Part shown: in pieces, positions 33,623 through 44,162 of the stretch
Numbering within the stretch: the first letter of the stretch is position 1
Layout: the number at the start of each line of letters is the position of its first letter
NCBI GenBank assembly: GCA_013416405.1
Contig: JACCET010000001.1
Location: 1-64,000 of the forward strand
DNA: 64,000 nt
Origin: Alcaligenaceae bacterium
GTDB taxonomy: Bacteria; Pseudomonadota; Gammaproteobacteria; Burkholderiales; Burkholderiaceae_B
Direction: 5' to 3'
Program-made: the position numbers and the translations under genes
Notes under the pieces: model-generated
Databases searched by the model: none
The model's input: only the letters and a program-made list of their open reading frames with translations
Told to the model about the DNA's origin: nothing

Positions 33623-35116
33623 ATGAACCAGACAGCCATGAGTGCGTTGGCCACGCAAGTTCCTGATTTTGCGGGCCTGATCGCACGGTTGGGGGATGCC
33701 GTTCCCAAGCACTGCATATTGTCCAAGATTGAAGACACCCGCCCCTACGAGTGCGACGGCCTGTCTTTGTATCGTACTTTGCCGCCCGTGGTCATACTGC
33801 CCGAGAACGAAGCACAGATCATTGCCGTGTTGCAAGCCTGCAAGGCGTTCAACATCCCCATCGTTGCTCGCGGTGCGGGTACGGGGTTGTCGGGTGGCGC
33901 CATGCCTCACGCGCAGGGTATTTTGCTGGGCCTGGCCAAGCTCAATCGCATACAAAAAATTGACCTGGACACTGCAACCGCAGTTGTGCAGCCTGGCGTA
34001 CGTAACCTGGCCATCTCCGAGGCGGCAGAGCCTTATGGCTTGTATTATGCGCCCGATCCCTCCAGCCAGATTGCCTGCTCCATAGGTGGCAACATTGCCG
34101 AGAACTCCGGTGGGGTCCATTGCCTGAAGTATGGCCTGACCGTACACAATGTGTTGAAGGTTCGTGTAGTCACCATCGATGGCGATGTCATCGAGCTGGG
34201 CTCCCAGGCGCCCGACAGCCCGGGCTTGGAACTTTTGGCTGCCTTCATAGGCTCCGAGGGTATGCTGGGCGTGGTCACCGAGGTCACGGTCAAGCTGATT
34301 CCCAAGCCTGCCAGCGCCCGGGTCATCATGGCCAGTTTCGCCAGCGTTGAAACCGCGGGGCAAGCCGTTACCAATATCATCGCCACCGGCATCATTCCCG
34401 CCGGCCTGGAAATGATGGACAAGCGGGCCGTGCATATGGTCGAGCCCTTCGTCAAGGCGGGCTACGACCTGGAAGCCGAGGCCATTTTGCTGTGCGAGTC
34501 CGATGGCACGGAAGCCGAGGTCGAAGACGAAATCCAGCGCATGCTGGCGGTGTTCGAGCAGGCTGGTGCAACCAGGCTGCAAGTGTCCACGTCCGAGCAG
34601 GAGCGCCTGATCTTCTGGGCAGGCCGCAAGAATGCGTTTCCAGCTGCCGGGCGAGTGTCACCCGACTATTACTGCATGGATGGCACGATTCCGCGCAGGC
34701 ATTTGGGCCGGGTGCTCAGGGCCATAGAAGAAATGGAAGACGAATTCAATCTGCGCTGCGCCAATGTGTTTCATGCCGGTGACGGCAACCTGCATCCATT
34801 GATCATGTTCGACTCCAACCAGCCCAACGAAGTCGAGCGTGCCGAGAAATTCGGCGCCGCCATTCTTGAACTATGCGTGCAAGTCGGCGGCACGGTCACC
34901 GGCGAGCACGGCGTCGGTATCGAAAAAATCAACCAGATGTGTGTGCAGTTCACGCGCGAAGAGCTCGATTTCTTCTGTGCCTTCAAGCGCGCCTTCGACC
35001 CCTATGGTTTGTTGAATCCGGACAAGGTTATTCCTACCCTGGTGCGTTGTGCCGAGTACGGGAAGATGCATGTGCATGGCGGTGCAATCCGCTTTCCCGA
35101 ATTACCCCGTTTTTAA
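33623..35116 (+). CDS. glcD: glycolate oxidase subunit GlcD
   Basis: FAD-linked subunit of glycolate oxidase, 497 residues. Seen: PIVARGAGTGLSGGAMPH, PDPSSQIACSIGGNIAENSGGVHCLKYG cut here as PDPSSQIACSIGG then NIAENSGG, and C-terminal FHAGDGNLHPLIMFD and TGEHGVGIEKI. Oxidises glycolate to glyoxylate, passing electrons to GlcE/GlcF and quinone. The ATG at 33623 is chosen on homology. glcE follows after 9 nt and glcF after that. Confidence 0.95.
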   Translation: MNQTAMSALATQVPDFAGLIARLGDAVPKHCILSKIEDTRPYECDGLSLYRTLPPVVILPENEAQIIAVLQACKAFNIPIVARGAGTGLSGGAMPHAQGILLGLAKLNRIQKIDLDTATAVVQPGVRNLAISEAAEPYGLYYAPDPSSQIACSIGGNIAENSGGVHCLKYGLTVHNVLKVRVVTIDGDVIELGSQAPDSPGLELLAAFIGSEGMLGVVTEVTVKLIPKPASARVIMASFASVETAGQAVTNIIATGIIPAGLEMMDKRAVHMVEPFVKAGYDLEAEAILLCESDGTEAEVEDEIQRMLAVFEQAGATRLQVSTSEQERLIFWAGRKNAFPAAGRVSPDYYCMDGTIPRRHLGRVLRAIEEMEDEFNLRCANVFHAGDGNLHPLIMFDSNQPNEVERAEKFGAAILELCVQVGGTVTGEHGVGIEKINQMCVQFTREELDFFCAFKRAFDPYGLLNPDKVIPTLVRCAEYGKMHVHGGAIRFPELPRF

Positions 35117-35125
35117 GAGCGTTGC

Positions 35126-36217
35126 ATGGAATTCGTACTTTCTGATCTCTGCCAGCAGGTGCTGGCAGCTCGCGGGGCTGAGCGTCCTGTGTACATCCGG
35201 GGCGGCGGCACCAAGTGCTTCTATGGTGCGGGCATGGATCCCGACCCGTTGCCAGCCACCGCCATCCTGGATATGTCGGGGTATACCGGCATCGTCAACT
35301 ATCAGCCTTCGGAATTGGTCATGACGGCCAGGGCCGGAACGCTGCTGGCCGATGTCGAGGCCGCGCTCGATGAACAAAATCAAATGCTGGCCTTTGAGCC
35401 GCCGCGCTTTGGGCCATCCTCGACCATAGGCGGTTGTATCGCCAGCGGCCTTTCGGGGCCACGGCGCATGGCGGCCGGTAACGTACGCGACTTCGTTTTG
35501 GGGGCCAAGCTGCTGGACTCCTCGGGCGAAGTCCTGAGCTTCGGCGGCGAGGTCATGAAGAATGTGGCGGGCTATGACATTTCGCGCTTGCTGGCCGGTT
35601 CCATGGGAATCTTCGGCGCCCTGATCGAGGTCTCCGTCAAAGTTGTGCCCAAGCCTTTTCAAGAGGCCAGCTTCGTCCTTGAAGTGTCCGAGTCTCAGGC
35701 GCTGAAGCTGTTCGGCGTGTGGCGCGGTCTGCCCATACCCATTACCGCTACCGCCTGGATCGGCGAGCCTGGCCAGATTGGCCTGTTGCATGTGCGGGTA
35801 TCGGGCAGCGAGCCGGCCGTGCATAGCGCGGCGCTAAGGGTCGGCGGGGCTGCCATGACCGACGCCCAGGCATTCTGGAACAGTCTGCGCGACCAGACGC
35901 ACGGTTTTTTCCAACAGCGACCCCTCTGGAGGCTGGCCGTTCCGCCACAGACACCCGCGCTTGATCTGGGGCCCACACTGATCGAATGGAATGGTGGATT
36001 GCGCTGGGTAACGAACGTGACCTCGGCCGCCCAGTTGCGTGATGACATCGCACGGCAGGGCGGCCATGCAACGCTATACCGCTACGACACCAAGGCTGCC
36101 GATCTGCCCGTGTTTCATCCTCTGGAACCGGGTCTGAAGAGCATCAACCGGCGGCTCAAGCAAGAGCTTGATCCCACCGGAGTTTTCAATCCCAAACGCC
36201 TGTTCCCCGATTTCTAA
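35126..36217 (+). CDS. glcE: glycolate oxidase subunit GlcE
   Basis: FAD-binding subunit of 363 residues. The FAD site is split among RGGGTKCFYG, MTARAGTLLADVEAALDEQN and FGPSSTIGGCIASGLSGPRR; the C-terminus KQELDPTGVFNPKRLFPDF is typical. Shorter than GlcD, as expected. It lies between glcD and glcF with gaps of 9 and 8 nt, completing the three-subunit enzyme. Confidence 0.95.
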   Translation: MEFVLSDLCQQVLAARGAERPVYIRGGGTKCFYGAGMDPDPLPATAILDMSGYTGIVNYQPSELVMTARAGTLLADVEAALDEQNQMLAFEPPRFGPSSTIGGCIASGLSGPRRMAAGNVRDFVLGAKLLDSSGEVLSFGGEVMKNVAGYDISRLLAGSMGIFGALIEVSVKVVPKPFQEASFVLEVSESQALKLFGVWRGLPIPITATAWIGEPGQIGLLHVRVSGSEPAVHSAALRVGGAAMTDAQAFWNSLRDQTHGFFQQRPLWRLAVPPQTPALDLGPTLIEWNGGLRWVTNVTSAAQLRDDIARQGGHATLYRYDTKAADLPVFHPLEPGLKSINRRLKQELDPTGVFNPKRLFPDF

Positions 36218-36225
36218 GGCCAAAG

Positions 36226-37464
36226 ATGCAAACAAATCTAGCTTCGTGGGTGCGCGATACCAATCTGGGCAATGATGCCGACGAGATTCTGCGTCGCTGC
36301 GTGCATTGTGGCTTTTGCCTGGCCACCTGTCCCACTTATCAGATACTCGGAGACGAACGCGACAGTCCGCGCGGCCGTATCTATCTGATCAAGCAAGTGC
36401 TTGAAGGCGCCGAGCCCACGGAAAGGACGCAACAGCACCTGGATCGTTGCCTGACGTGCCGAAATTGTGAAACCACCTGTCCATCGGGTGTTCAGTACGG
36501 CGCCCTGGTCGATATTGGACGCAACCTGGTCGATCAGAAGGTTGAGCGCCCCTTGGGGCAGCGATTGACCCGCACCGTGTTGCGCCATGCACTGAATTCT
36601 TCGCTGTTCGGCCCCGCCATGAGGCTGGGTCGATTGCTGCGGCCCATGCTGCCCGAAGTATTACGCAACAAGGTGCCGCAAGCCCGGCCTGCTGGTCAGG
36701 TGCCCACCAATGGCGCACGTCATCCTCGTCAAGTCATCATGCTGTCCGGCTGTGTTCAGCCGGCCATGATGCCGAGCATCGATGCGGCCACAATACGTGT
36801 GCTTGATGCCTTGGGCATAGGTACCCGGGTTGTGCCGGGCGCGGGCTGTTGTGGCGCCATCAATTTTCACCTGGATGCTCAGGAAGCCGCGCTGGCGCAA
36901 ATGCGGGCCAATATCGATGCGTGGCTGCCGCTACTCGATAGTGGCAAGGCCGAGGCCATTATCATGAATGCGTCGGGCTGTGGCGGCATGGTCAAGGAAT
37001 ACGCTCATCATCTGCGTCACGATCCTGACTACGTTGCCAAAGCCTTGCGCGTTGTAGACAAGGTGCGCGATATCGCCGAAATCGTTGCACCTCATGGCGC
37101 TGAGCTTAAATCCAGGCTTCAAAACCTGCCTGACAAGACCGCGTTCCATCCGCCTTGCACCCTGCAGCACTGGCAGGGATTGCGCGGTGTCAGCGAGCAA
37201 CTGCTGGAAGAATTGGGATTCAACTTGCAGCCGTTTACCGACTCGCACTTGTGCTGCGGTTCGGCGGGTACGTATTCGGTAACGCAGCCCGAGCTTTCCA
37301 AGGCGCTGCGCAACCGCAAACTAGACGCCTTGCACGCGGCCCAGCCCAACGCCATAGTCTCATCCAATATCGGTTGCATCACACACTTGCAAAGCGGCAC
37401 CGATACGCCAGTGCGTCACTGGATAGAAGTTGTGGACGAAGCCTTGGCGGCCTCGGCGCATTAG
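36226..37464 (+). CDS. glcF: glycolate oxidase iron-sulfur subunit GlcF
   Basis: Iron-sulfur subunit of 412 residues. Two [4Fe-4S] motifs: CVHCGFCLATCPTY near residue 25 and CLTCRNCETTCPSG near 76. Two CCG-type domains follow (VPGAGCCGAINFH; DSHLCCGSAGTYSV), typical of GlcF and heterodisulfide-reductase relatives. Transfers electrons from GlcD/E to the quinone pool at the inner membrane. Last gene of the glc set; no glcC regulator or malate synthase lies nearby. Confidence 0.95.
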   Translation: MQTNLASWVRDTNLGNDADEILRRCVHCGFCLATCPTYQILGDERDSPRGRIYLIKQVLEGAEPTERTQQHLDRCLTCRNCETTCPSGVQYGALVDIGRNLVDQKVERPLGQRLTRTVLRHALNSSLFGPAMRLGRLLRPMLPEVLRNKVPQARPAGQVPTNGARHPRQVIMLSGCVQPAMMPSIDAATIRVLDALGIGTRVVPGAGCCGAINFHLDAQEAALAQMRANIDAWLPLLDSGKAEAIIMNASGCGGMVKEYAHHLRHDPDYVAKALRVVDKVRDIAEIVAPHGAELKSRLQNLPDKTAFHPPCTLQHWQGLRGVSEQLLEELGFNLQPFTDSHLCCGSAGTYSVTQPELSKALRNRKLDALHAAQPNAIVSSNIGCITHLQSGTDTPVRHWIEVVDEALAASAH

Positions 37465-37560
37465 CCGGTCGGGGCGAGGCGTGCCCATAGAAGACGCCTG
37501 CGGCCGGTTTTGGCCGACCGTAGCAAACCCTGCCGGGAGAAAGGGCATAAAATACCGGCC

Positions 37561-38676
37561 ATGAGTAAATCATCAGCAACAAAAGGACGTGTCGTCATCG
37601 GCATGTCGGGGGGCGTCGACTCCTCGGTCGCCGCGTGGCTGCTTAAAGAGCAGGGCTACGAGGTGCTGGGTCTTTTCATGAAAAACTGGGAAGACGATGA
37701 CGATAGCGAGTACTGTTCCACGCGACAAGACTGGCTGGATGCCGCCAGCGTGGCCGATCTGATAGGCGTCGATATCGAAGCCGTGAACTTTGCCGCGGAG
37801 TATAAAGATCGGGTCTTTGCGGATTTTCTGCGTGAGTATTCGGCAGGGCGCACGCCCAATCCCGATGTCTTGTGCAATGCCGAGATCAAGTTCAAGGCCT
37901 TCCTGGATCACGCCATGACCCTGGGTGCCGACTACATTGCCACCGGACACTACGCGCGCGTGCGCAGCATCGATACGGAACGTGGCGTGCAGCACCAGTT
38001 GCTCAAGGCCCTGGATCTGAGCAAGGATCAAAGCTATTTCCTGCACAGACTCAATCAGGCCCAACTGGCCAGAACGCTTTTCCCGCTGGGTGAAATTCCT
38101 AAGACCGAAGTTCGGCGCCTGGCGCGCGAATTGCAACTGCCCAATGCAGCAAAAAAAGACTCCACCGGTATTTGCTTTATCGGTGAAAGGCCTTTTCGCG
38201 AATTCCTGAATCGCTATTTGCCCACCCAGCCCGGTCCCATAAAAACGCCCGAAGGCGTGACCGTAGGCCAGCATCAAGGGCTGTCGTTCTATACCCTGGG
38301 CCAGCGCAAGGGCCTGGGTATAGGCGGCGTGAAAGGGCGTCAGCGTGATGACGGCACTGCAGATGCCTGGTACACGGCCCGCAAGGAACTTGAGTCCAAT
38401 ACTTTGTATGTCGTGCAAGGGCACGACCATCCCTGGTTGCTGGCGTCAGACCTGAACGCACAGGATGCAAGCTGGATCGCCGGCCATCCGCCCGCATCGG
38501 CAGATTACGCCGCCAAAACACGCTACAGGCAGCAAGATGCCTCGTGCACGTTGAGCAGTGCGCAAGATGGCCAGTTTGCCTTGTCCTTCGAAGCGGCGCA
38601 GTGGGCCGTCACACCGGGGCAGTCTGCCGTGGTGTACCAGGGTGACGTCTGCCTGGGAGGCGGGATTATCGTCTAG
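37561..38676 (+). CDS. mnmA: tRNA 2-thiouridylase MnmA
   Basis: MnmA of 371 residues adds sulfur at position 2 of the wobble uridine in tRNA for Lys, Glu and Gln. The PP-loop is [18 protein letters not shown] near residue 13-30; the catalytic cysteines are in [12 protein letters not shown] and [12 protein letters not shown]. The start ATG at 37561 is placed by homology. It stands between glcF and a TSUP exporter gene. Confidence 0.96.
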   Translation: MSKSSATKGRVVIGMSGGVDSSVAAWLLKEQGYEVLGLFMKNWEDDDDSEYCSTRQDWLDAASVADLIGVDIEAVNFAAEYKDRVFADFLREYSAGRTPNPDVLCNAEIKFKAFLDHAMTLGADYIATGHYARVRSIDTERGVQHQLLKALDLSKDQSYFLHRLNQAQLARTLFPLGEIPKTEVRRLARELQLPNAAKKDSTGICFIGERPFREFLNRYLPTQPGPIKTPEGVTVGQHQGLSFYTLGQRKGLGIGGVKGRQRDDGTADAWYTARKELESNTLYVVQGHDHPWLLASDLNAQDASWIAGHPPASADYAAKTRYRQQDASCTLSSAQDGQFALSFEAAQWAVTPGQSAVVYQGDVCLGGGIIV

Positions 38677-38771
38677 CGTCTTGTCTGACGCAGCTCCTTC
38701 TTACTGCTTATTTATCAAACCGGCCCTGGGCCGATGCTTTTCTTTATTCATCCTTTTTCTGGCTGGGCGTT

Positions 38772-39596
38772 ATGGATCCGATCTTTATTATTTCTTTGGC
38801 ATGTTTAGGCGTCGTGGTGGGTTTTGCCGCCGGCTTGCTTGGTATCGGAGGAGGGATGCTGCTGGTTCCCTTTTTGACCATGCTCTTCCCCATGTTTGGC
38901 GTACCGTCAGATCTGGTCGTGCATGCGGCCATTGCCACGTCCATGGCCACCATTGTCTTCACGTCCGTATCCAGCGTGCGTGCCCATCATGCCAAGCAAG
39001 CGATACTCTGGAATATTGTCTGGGTGATGGGGCCTGGTTTGGTCATAGGCGGACTGCTTTCCGGCGGCGCCGTATTCTCCTATCTGAACGGCGTATGGCT
39101 GTCCGTGATCTTTTCCGTATTTGTTGCCTATTCAGGCTTCAGGATGCTTAGCGCCAAGAAGCCGCCGGTGGGGCGTGCCATGCCCGGCACGGCGGCAACG
39201 GCCGGGGTCGGCGTAGGCATAGGCTTTGCATCGGGCTTGCTGGGTGCGGGGGGCGGGTTTTTGTCTGTGCCTTTCATGGCACGCAGCAACGTACCTTTGC
39301 ACAATGCCGTGGCCACCTCTGCGGCGTTGGGTTTTTTCATAGCCGTCGCCAACAGCCTGGGCTATATCTATTCAGGTTTTTCTGAAGTGCAAGGCCAGGA
39401 AGGCATGCTGGGATACATCTACTGGCCCGCGCTGGTGGTCGTATCGGCCATGAGCGTGCTGACTGCCCCTTATGGCGCGCGTTGCGCCCACAGCCTGCCG
39501 GTGGCGTCGCTCAAGCGTGTTTTTGCCTGCCTGCTGTTCGGCCTGGCCGCCTATATGCTGTTCAAGGCGTACCAGGGATACACGGGAACGCTGTAA
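38772..39596 (+). CDS. TauE/SafE-family (TSUP) membrane exporter
   Basis: Inner-membrane protein of 274 residues with about eight transmembrane segments in two repeats, each starting with a glycine-rich motif: GFAAGLLGIGGGMLLVPFL near residue 17 and GFASGLLGAGGGFLSVPFM near 155. TSUP proteins export sulfite, sulfoacetate or related anions; the substrate here is unknown. Its stop (39596) directly abuts the stop of the convergent GST gene, leaving no intergenic terminator. Confidence 0.9.
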   Translation: MDPIFIISLACLGVVVGFAAGLLGIGGGMLLVPFLTMLFPMFGVPSDLVVHAAIATSMATIVFTSVSSVRAHHAKQAILWNIVWVMGPGLVIGGLLSGGAVFSYLNGVWLSVIFSVFVAYSGFRMLSAKKPPVGRAMPGTAATAGVGVGIGFASGLLGAGGGFLSVPFMARSNVPLHNAVATSAALGFFIAVANSLGYIYSGFSEVQGQEGMLGYIYWPALVVVSAMSVLTAPYGARCAHSLPVASLKRVFACLLFGLAAYMLFKAYQGYTGTL

Positions 39597-40211
39597 TTAC
39601 TTAGTGACAGGCTGCGTGCTGATGAACGAGGGCCTGGTCTGAAGCTTTTCATCAAGGCGCTGCAAATTGGCATACTGACTGCGCCAATCAATGTCTGAAA
39701 AGCGCAGATCCAGGTAGCCCAGGGCGCAGCCAACTGCAATGTCGGCCAGGCCGAAATTGACACCCATGCAGAAAGGCTGGTCGTCCAGGCTTTTGTTCAT
39801 GGAGTCGAGTGCCGCGGTGATTTTCTTGTGCTGGCGGTCGATCCAGTCTTGGCTGCGTAGCTCGGGCGCGCGTCTATGGGTTTCAATATGGATGGCAAGC
39901 GCGGCGTCGAGTGTGCCGTCGGCGATGGCTTCCCAGCACTTGGTGGCGGCACGGTCGCGTCCGGGCTGAGGTATTAACCGGCCAACGGGAGAAAGCGTGT
40001 CGAGGTATTCAACAATGACGCGCGAATCGAACAGGCTGCCGTTATCGTCCATAAGAAGACAGGGAACCTTACCCAGCGGATTATGGGCTTGAATGGTTGA
40101 GTCTTGAGCCCACACATCCTCAACGACGAACTCGTAGTCGAGTTTTTTTTCAGCCATTACGACGCGTACTTTGCGAACGTAAGGACTAGTGAGCGAACCA
40201 ATGAGTTTCAT
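39597..40211 (-). CDS. glutathione S-transferase
   Basis: GST of 204 residues. The N-terminal thioredoxin-like domain has MKLIGSLTSPYVRKVRVVMAEK (Ser/Pro near the glutathione site) and NPLGKVPCLLMDDNGSLFDS for gamma-Glu and Gly contacts. The C-terminal helical domain contains NFGLADIAVGCALGYLDLR. It conjugates or reduces electrophiles with glutathione in the cytosol; substrate unknown. Between 40212 and 40461 (the gap before purB) I find no gene. Confidence 0.93.
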   Translation of the reverse strand: MKLIGSLTSPYVRKVRVVMAEKKLDYEFVVEDVWAQDSTIQAHNPLGKVPCLLMDDNGSLFDSRVIVEYLDTLSPVGRLIPQPGRDRAATKCWEAIADGTLDAALAIHIETHRRAPELRSQDWIDRQHKKITAALDSMNKSLDDQPFCMGVNFGLADIAVGCALGYLDLRFSDIDWRSQYANLQRLDEKLQTRPSFISTQPVTK

Positions 40212-40455
40212 AGCAAAGACAGGAAGTTGCAGGCAAAAAAAGTATAGCAGGATAGCGTCTGGTGTTAGTGCTGGGGGATGGACAAAGCAGCTTCTTAGGC
40301 AGGTAAGCGGGCAATGTGTCGTTTATATGCTTACTTATCACAAAATGATGTGACTTTTCATCTTGCTTGGGCTAGTGCGCTTCTTGGCATGGTTTGGCGC
40401 GCCACCGGCTGACAGGGCCCGGATGGTAGAATTCCGGGTGATTTTCTTCCTGTGA

Positions 40456-41838
<1,383 letters not shown>

Positions 41839-41862
41839 TTTTGTAATTTTTCTCAGCTTTTC

Positions 41863-41892
41863 TTGATTGGATGCCGATTTTTGCGTTAGAAT
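41863..41892 (+). promoter_or_regulatory. promoter of tRNA-Lys
   Basis: TTGATT (41863-41868) and TAGAAT (41887-41892) are 18 nt apart, ending 18 nt before the mature tRNA 5' end. The position is right for a stand-alone tRNA transcript starting near 41899. Confidence 0.65.
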
Positions 41893-41910
41893 CTCGGTCT
41901 TTGCAGCGAT

Positions 41911-41986
41911 GGGCTGTTAGCTCAGTTGGTAGAGCAGCGGACTCTTAATCCGTAGGTCGACAGTTCGAGCCTGTCACAGCCCACCA
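41911..41986 (+). tRNA. tRNA-Lys(CTT)
   Basis: A 76-nt tRNA including an encoded CCA. The acceptor arm GGGCTGT/ACAGCCC, D-arm GCTC..GAGC, anticodon stem GCGGA/TCCGT with loop CTCTTAA (anticodon CTT), and T-arm GACAG-TTCGAGC-CTGTC all close. It decodes AAG. Its natural terminator has been split by an IS (see 42003-43345), and a 12-bp copy of its 3' end occurs at 45238-45249. Confidence 0.97.
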
Positions 41987-42016
41987 GTAATATCAAGCAC
42001 TTAGGCCAATTCTTCG

Positions 42017-43323
42017 GGCTCTTCCCCGTTATCGGGGGATCTGGGCATTCATCAAACCCGGTTAATTACACCATTCCAACCGCATTGCGCCAAGACCCGC
42101 ATGCGGTAATTCTCAAAATTCCTGAAGCCATACGCTCGGCGTGAGAGCATCTCCATCTTTGTATGGAATCCTTCGGTGATCCCATTGGATTTGGTAAAGC
42201 GCCACATGCGCACGATAGGCTCGAGCCACGATGTTAACGTCGCGGCCAGCGCCTTGGCCGGACTTTGTTCAAACTGACGAATCAAGGCCAGGAATTTGGG
42301 CAACAACTGTTTGGCCCGCTTGGCCTTCAAACTCTTCATGACCAGAAACCCATTCAACTGCTGCTTGGCAAAATAAAGCGCCTGCAGTACGGGCTCCTGG
42401 GCCAGGTACTGGTGCAGGCGTTCTTTTTGCACTGATGAAAGATTCCAGTGATGGCGGCGCATCAGGCTGAGCAGCCCCCGGTTCTTGCGCCCCTCAGGAT
42501 CATGCTGCTGCCATAGCTTCAGAAAGTGCTGGTTCACCAGCCGCACGACATGGAAGCGGTCAGCCACGATCATGGCGTTGGGGAAGTACTCCTGGGCAAT
42601 GCGCCGATAGGTCTCGGACAGGTCCATCACAATGACCCGCACGTGCTCCTTGCCCGGCAAACGCTTCAAATAGCTGCGCAGGCTCGCTTCTGAGCGCCCC
42701 AGCACCACATCGAACACCTTGTGGTGCTTCAGGTCAACCAGCGTGGTGGCGTAGCCCTTCTTGCGGCTAAAGAAGTGCTCATCAATGCCTAGAACCTGCG
42801 GACAACTTCGACCCGACAGCTCCGAGACCCGCTGCTTGATAAAGGACTGGTACCAGCGCTCGACCGTGGCGCTGCCGATCCGGTGCGTGCGCGTCAGCTG
42901 GCGCTGGCTCACGCCCCCGTCGTGCGCCTCGAACACCTCCAGGCGATACGCCTCGGTGGCCCGGCGCCGTGGCCGGATGCCCGCGAAGCGGTGACGAAAA
43001 TAGCGATTGCAGTCCAAGCAGTGGTACTTGGGCACGGCTAGATGCAGCACCATCAGTTGGTTGCCTTGGCGGGTGTGCTTGAGCGTACGCTGGTGCGTCG
43101 CTTTAATACGTACCGACCCTTGCTGACAATGGATGCACGCCAAGCGCTTGGCCGGGCTGGCCCAGACGTGAATGTCTCGGTGCCGCTCTACGCGCTGAAC
43201 TACTAAATCTCTGATTCCTAAGATAGAATTTACTGGGGACATCGGCATTCCTTCCATTAAGCTCGTTCTTCGCAAAAACAAGTTTAATGAATGCTGATCG
43301 TCCCCCGATTACGATGTAGAGCC
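42017..43323. mobile_element. complete ISL3-family insertion sequence (1307 bp)
   Basis: The ends are imperfect inverted repeats: GGCTCTTCCCCGTTATCGG on the left and, read inward from the right, GGCTCTACATCGTAATCGG, continuing GGGA on both (19 of 23 matched). The 8-bp target duplication ATTCTTCG is perfect (42009-42016 and 43324-43331), as expected for ISL3 elements and showing a recent, complete insertion. It carries one transposase gene on the minus strand. Confidence 0.93.
42052..43281 (-). CDS. ISL3-family transposase
   Basis: Transposase of up to 409 residues. An N-terminal zinc-finger-like region has CIHCQQGS and YHCLDCNRYFRHRF; a helix-turn-helix follows (GVSQRQLTRTHRIGSATVERW). The DDE nuclease core shows VLGIDEHFFSRKKGY, VIVMDLSETYRRI, MIVADRFHVVRLVN, and the terminal Glu in SNGITEGFHTKMEML. 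A likely true start is the internal Met (MPMSPVNSILGI) 12-14 codons in. Intact, so the element could be active. Confidence 0.93.
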   Translation of the reverse strand: MFLRRTSLMEGMPMSPVNSILGIRDLVVQRVERHRDIHVWASPAKRLACIHCQQGSVRIKATHQRTLKHTRQGNQLMVLHLAVPKYHCLDCNRYFRHRFAGIRPRRRATEAYRLEVFEAHDGGVSQRQLTRTHRIGSATVERWYQSFIKQRVSELSGRSCPQVLGIDEHFFSRKKGYATTLVDLKHHKVFDVVLGRSEASLRSYLKRLPGKEHVRVIVMDLSETYRRIAQEYFPNAMIVADRFHVVRLVNQHFLKLWQQHDPEGRKNRGLLSLMRRHHWNLSSVQKERLHQYLAQEPVLQALYFAKQQLNGFLVMKSLKAKRAKQLLPKFLALIRQFEQSPAKALAATLTSWLEPIVRMWRFTKSNGITEGFHTKMEMLSRRAYGFRNFENYRMRVLAQCGWNGVINRV

Positions 43324-43577
43324 ATTCTTCGGAGTTGGCCTTTTTGTTTTCTGGGTTTTTTTTCTGTCATGCTGCCCTACGACCAATCTTCTCGAGCGCT
43401 GCCTTCAGTGAATCGGTTACCAGATGGCTGTACCGGGACATGGCGCGGCTCGCCGTTTTTGGTGTCATCCAATGGAGAGATTGCTGCTGAAACGCCGTGC
43501 ATATTTAAGCTGGACGCTGAGGATATGGCGTCGTGGCAAGAGGGGCAGTGAGCAGCTGCTTCGGCCGCCTTTTTCAT

Positions 43578-43604
43578 GCCCGTTCACTTGACGGGCTATT
43601 TTTT
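43578..43604 (+). terminator. rho-independent terminator in the accessory islet
   Basis: GCCCGT (43578-43583) pairs with ACGGGC (43591-43596), followed by TATTTTTT. It lies downstream of 43324-43577, a stretch in which I recognise no gene; a frame ending at 43551 (..LDAEDMASWQEGQ) may be the tail of a lost phage-type gene. Confidence 0.7.
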
Positions 43605-43621
43605 AGAGCGCTGTTGCTGAG

Positions 43622-43966
43622 TCAGAGCGATGCCTGCTCTAACGATATCTCGAGGGCAGCAGCAATACGTTCGCGTGTGATTTTTTTTGGCTTTGCGTCA
43701 ACCGCCTCCATGGCGGCATAACTAGGCTGGCGAATATCTAGGCGCGAAGCCATTTCGGCTTGTGTAATGCCAAGGTATTCACGCCAAGCGCGAATCAGGC
43801 TCCAGTTATTTTTGACCTGCATGCGTACGACCTCGTGGGGCACACTGTCGTCGGCAGGAACTCTGGCTTTTGCAACTGGCTTTCCGCTAGTTATTGCTAA
43901 GTATTCGTCGTAGGGAAGCACCACAAACGCTGGCTTTCCATTGGTTTCTAATATTGTTGGGTGCAT
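43622..43966 (-). CDS. XRE-type antitoxin of a type II toxin-antitoxin pair
   Basis: Protein of 114 residues. A short N-terminal segment (ILETNGKPAFVVLPYDEYLAI) resembles Phd-type or HigA-type antitoxin extensions; a Cro/C1 helix-turn-helix follows (LGITQAEMASRLDIRQPSYAAME). The ATG follows the stop of a truncated RelE-like toxin frame by 4 nt, with AAAGGA as RBS, so the two form an operon. The antitoxin appears complete, although its toxin is not. Confidence 0.8.
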   Translation of the reverse strand: MHPTILETNGKPAFVVLPYDEYLAITSGKPVAKARVPADDSVPHEVVRMQVKNNWSLIRAWREYLGITQAEMASRLDIRQPSYAAMEAVDAKPKKITRERIAAALEISLEQASL

Positions 43967-43970
43967 GATC

Positions 43971-44138
43971 TCATTCCTTTAATCGGTACTCGCAGTCATG
44001 ATTTACGAGGCGAATAACGTTTTTCGCGTTGGGAAAGTCTTGTAGCGTGTCCACAGCGTCAACAATATCACCTTGGTGTGATTGGTCGATTTTGCTCAGC
44101 TGCTTGCGGGCTCTCTTTTGCCAGTTAATGTCGTACAC
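43971..44138 (-). pseudogene. truncated RelE/ParE-family toxin
   Basis: A 55-residue frame from GTG 44138 with GGAG upstream. The sequence starts like a RelE toxin (YDINWQKRARKQLSKID) and continues DIVDAVDTLQDFPNAKNVIRL, but stops at CEYRLKE. Intact relatives of 85-95 residues continue YRLRVG.YRVLF and carry catalytic residues there. The C-terminal 35 or so residues are therefore missing, probably by deletion just before the antitoxin. The toxin is likely inactive. It is too short to be noticed by ordinary ORF filters. Confidence 0.75.
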
Positions 44139-44162
44139 GGGGATTCTCCGTTGTTATTATTA

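Larger units (their letters stand above)
42003..43345 (+). terminator. tRNA-Lys terminator split by an insertion sequence
   Basis: Removing the IS and one target copy (42017-43331) joins AGGCCAA (42003-42009) to TTGGCCT (43335-43341) followed by T5. Together they form a 7-bp stem with loop TTCTTCGGAG. The IS therefore sits in the loop of what was the rho-independent terminator of tRNA-Lys. In the present state the 5' arm and 3' arm are 1.3 kb apart. Confidence 0.75.

Noticed and set aside
33542-34582. 346-codon minus-strand frame over glcD
   Set aside because: Antisense to glcD; no motif and no RBS.
43291-43551. 86-codon frame and a minus-strand frame 43377-43577 after the IS
   Set aside because: They begin inside the IS end or have no family resemblance and no RBS; at most the tail of a lost gene.
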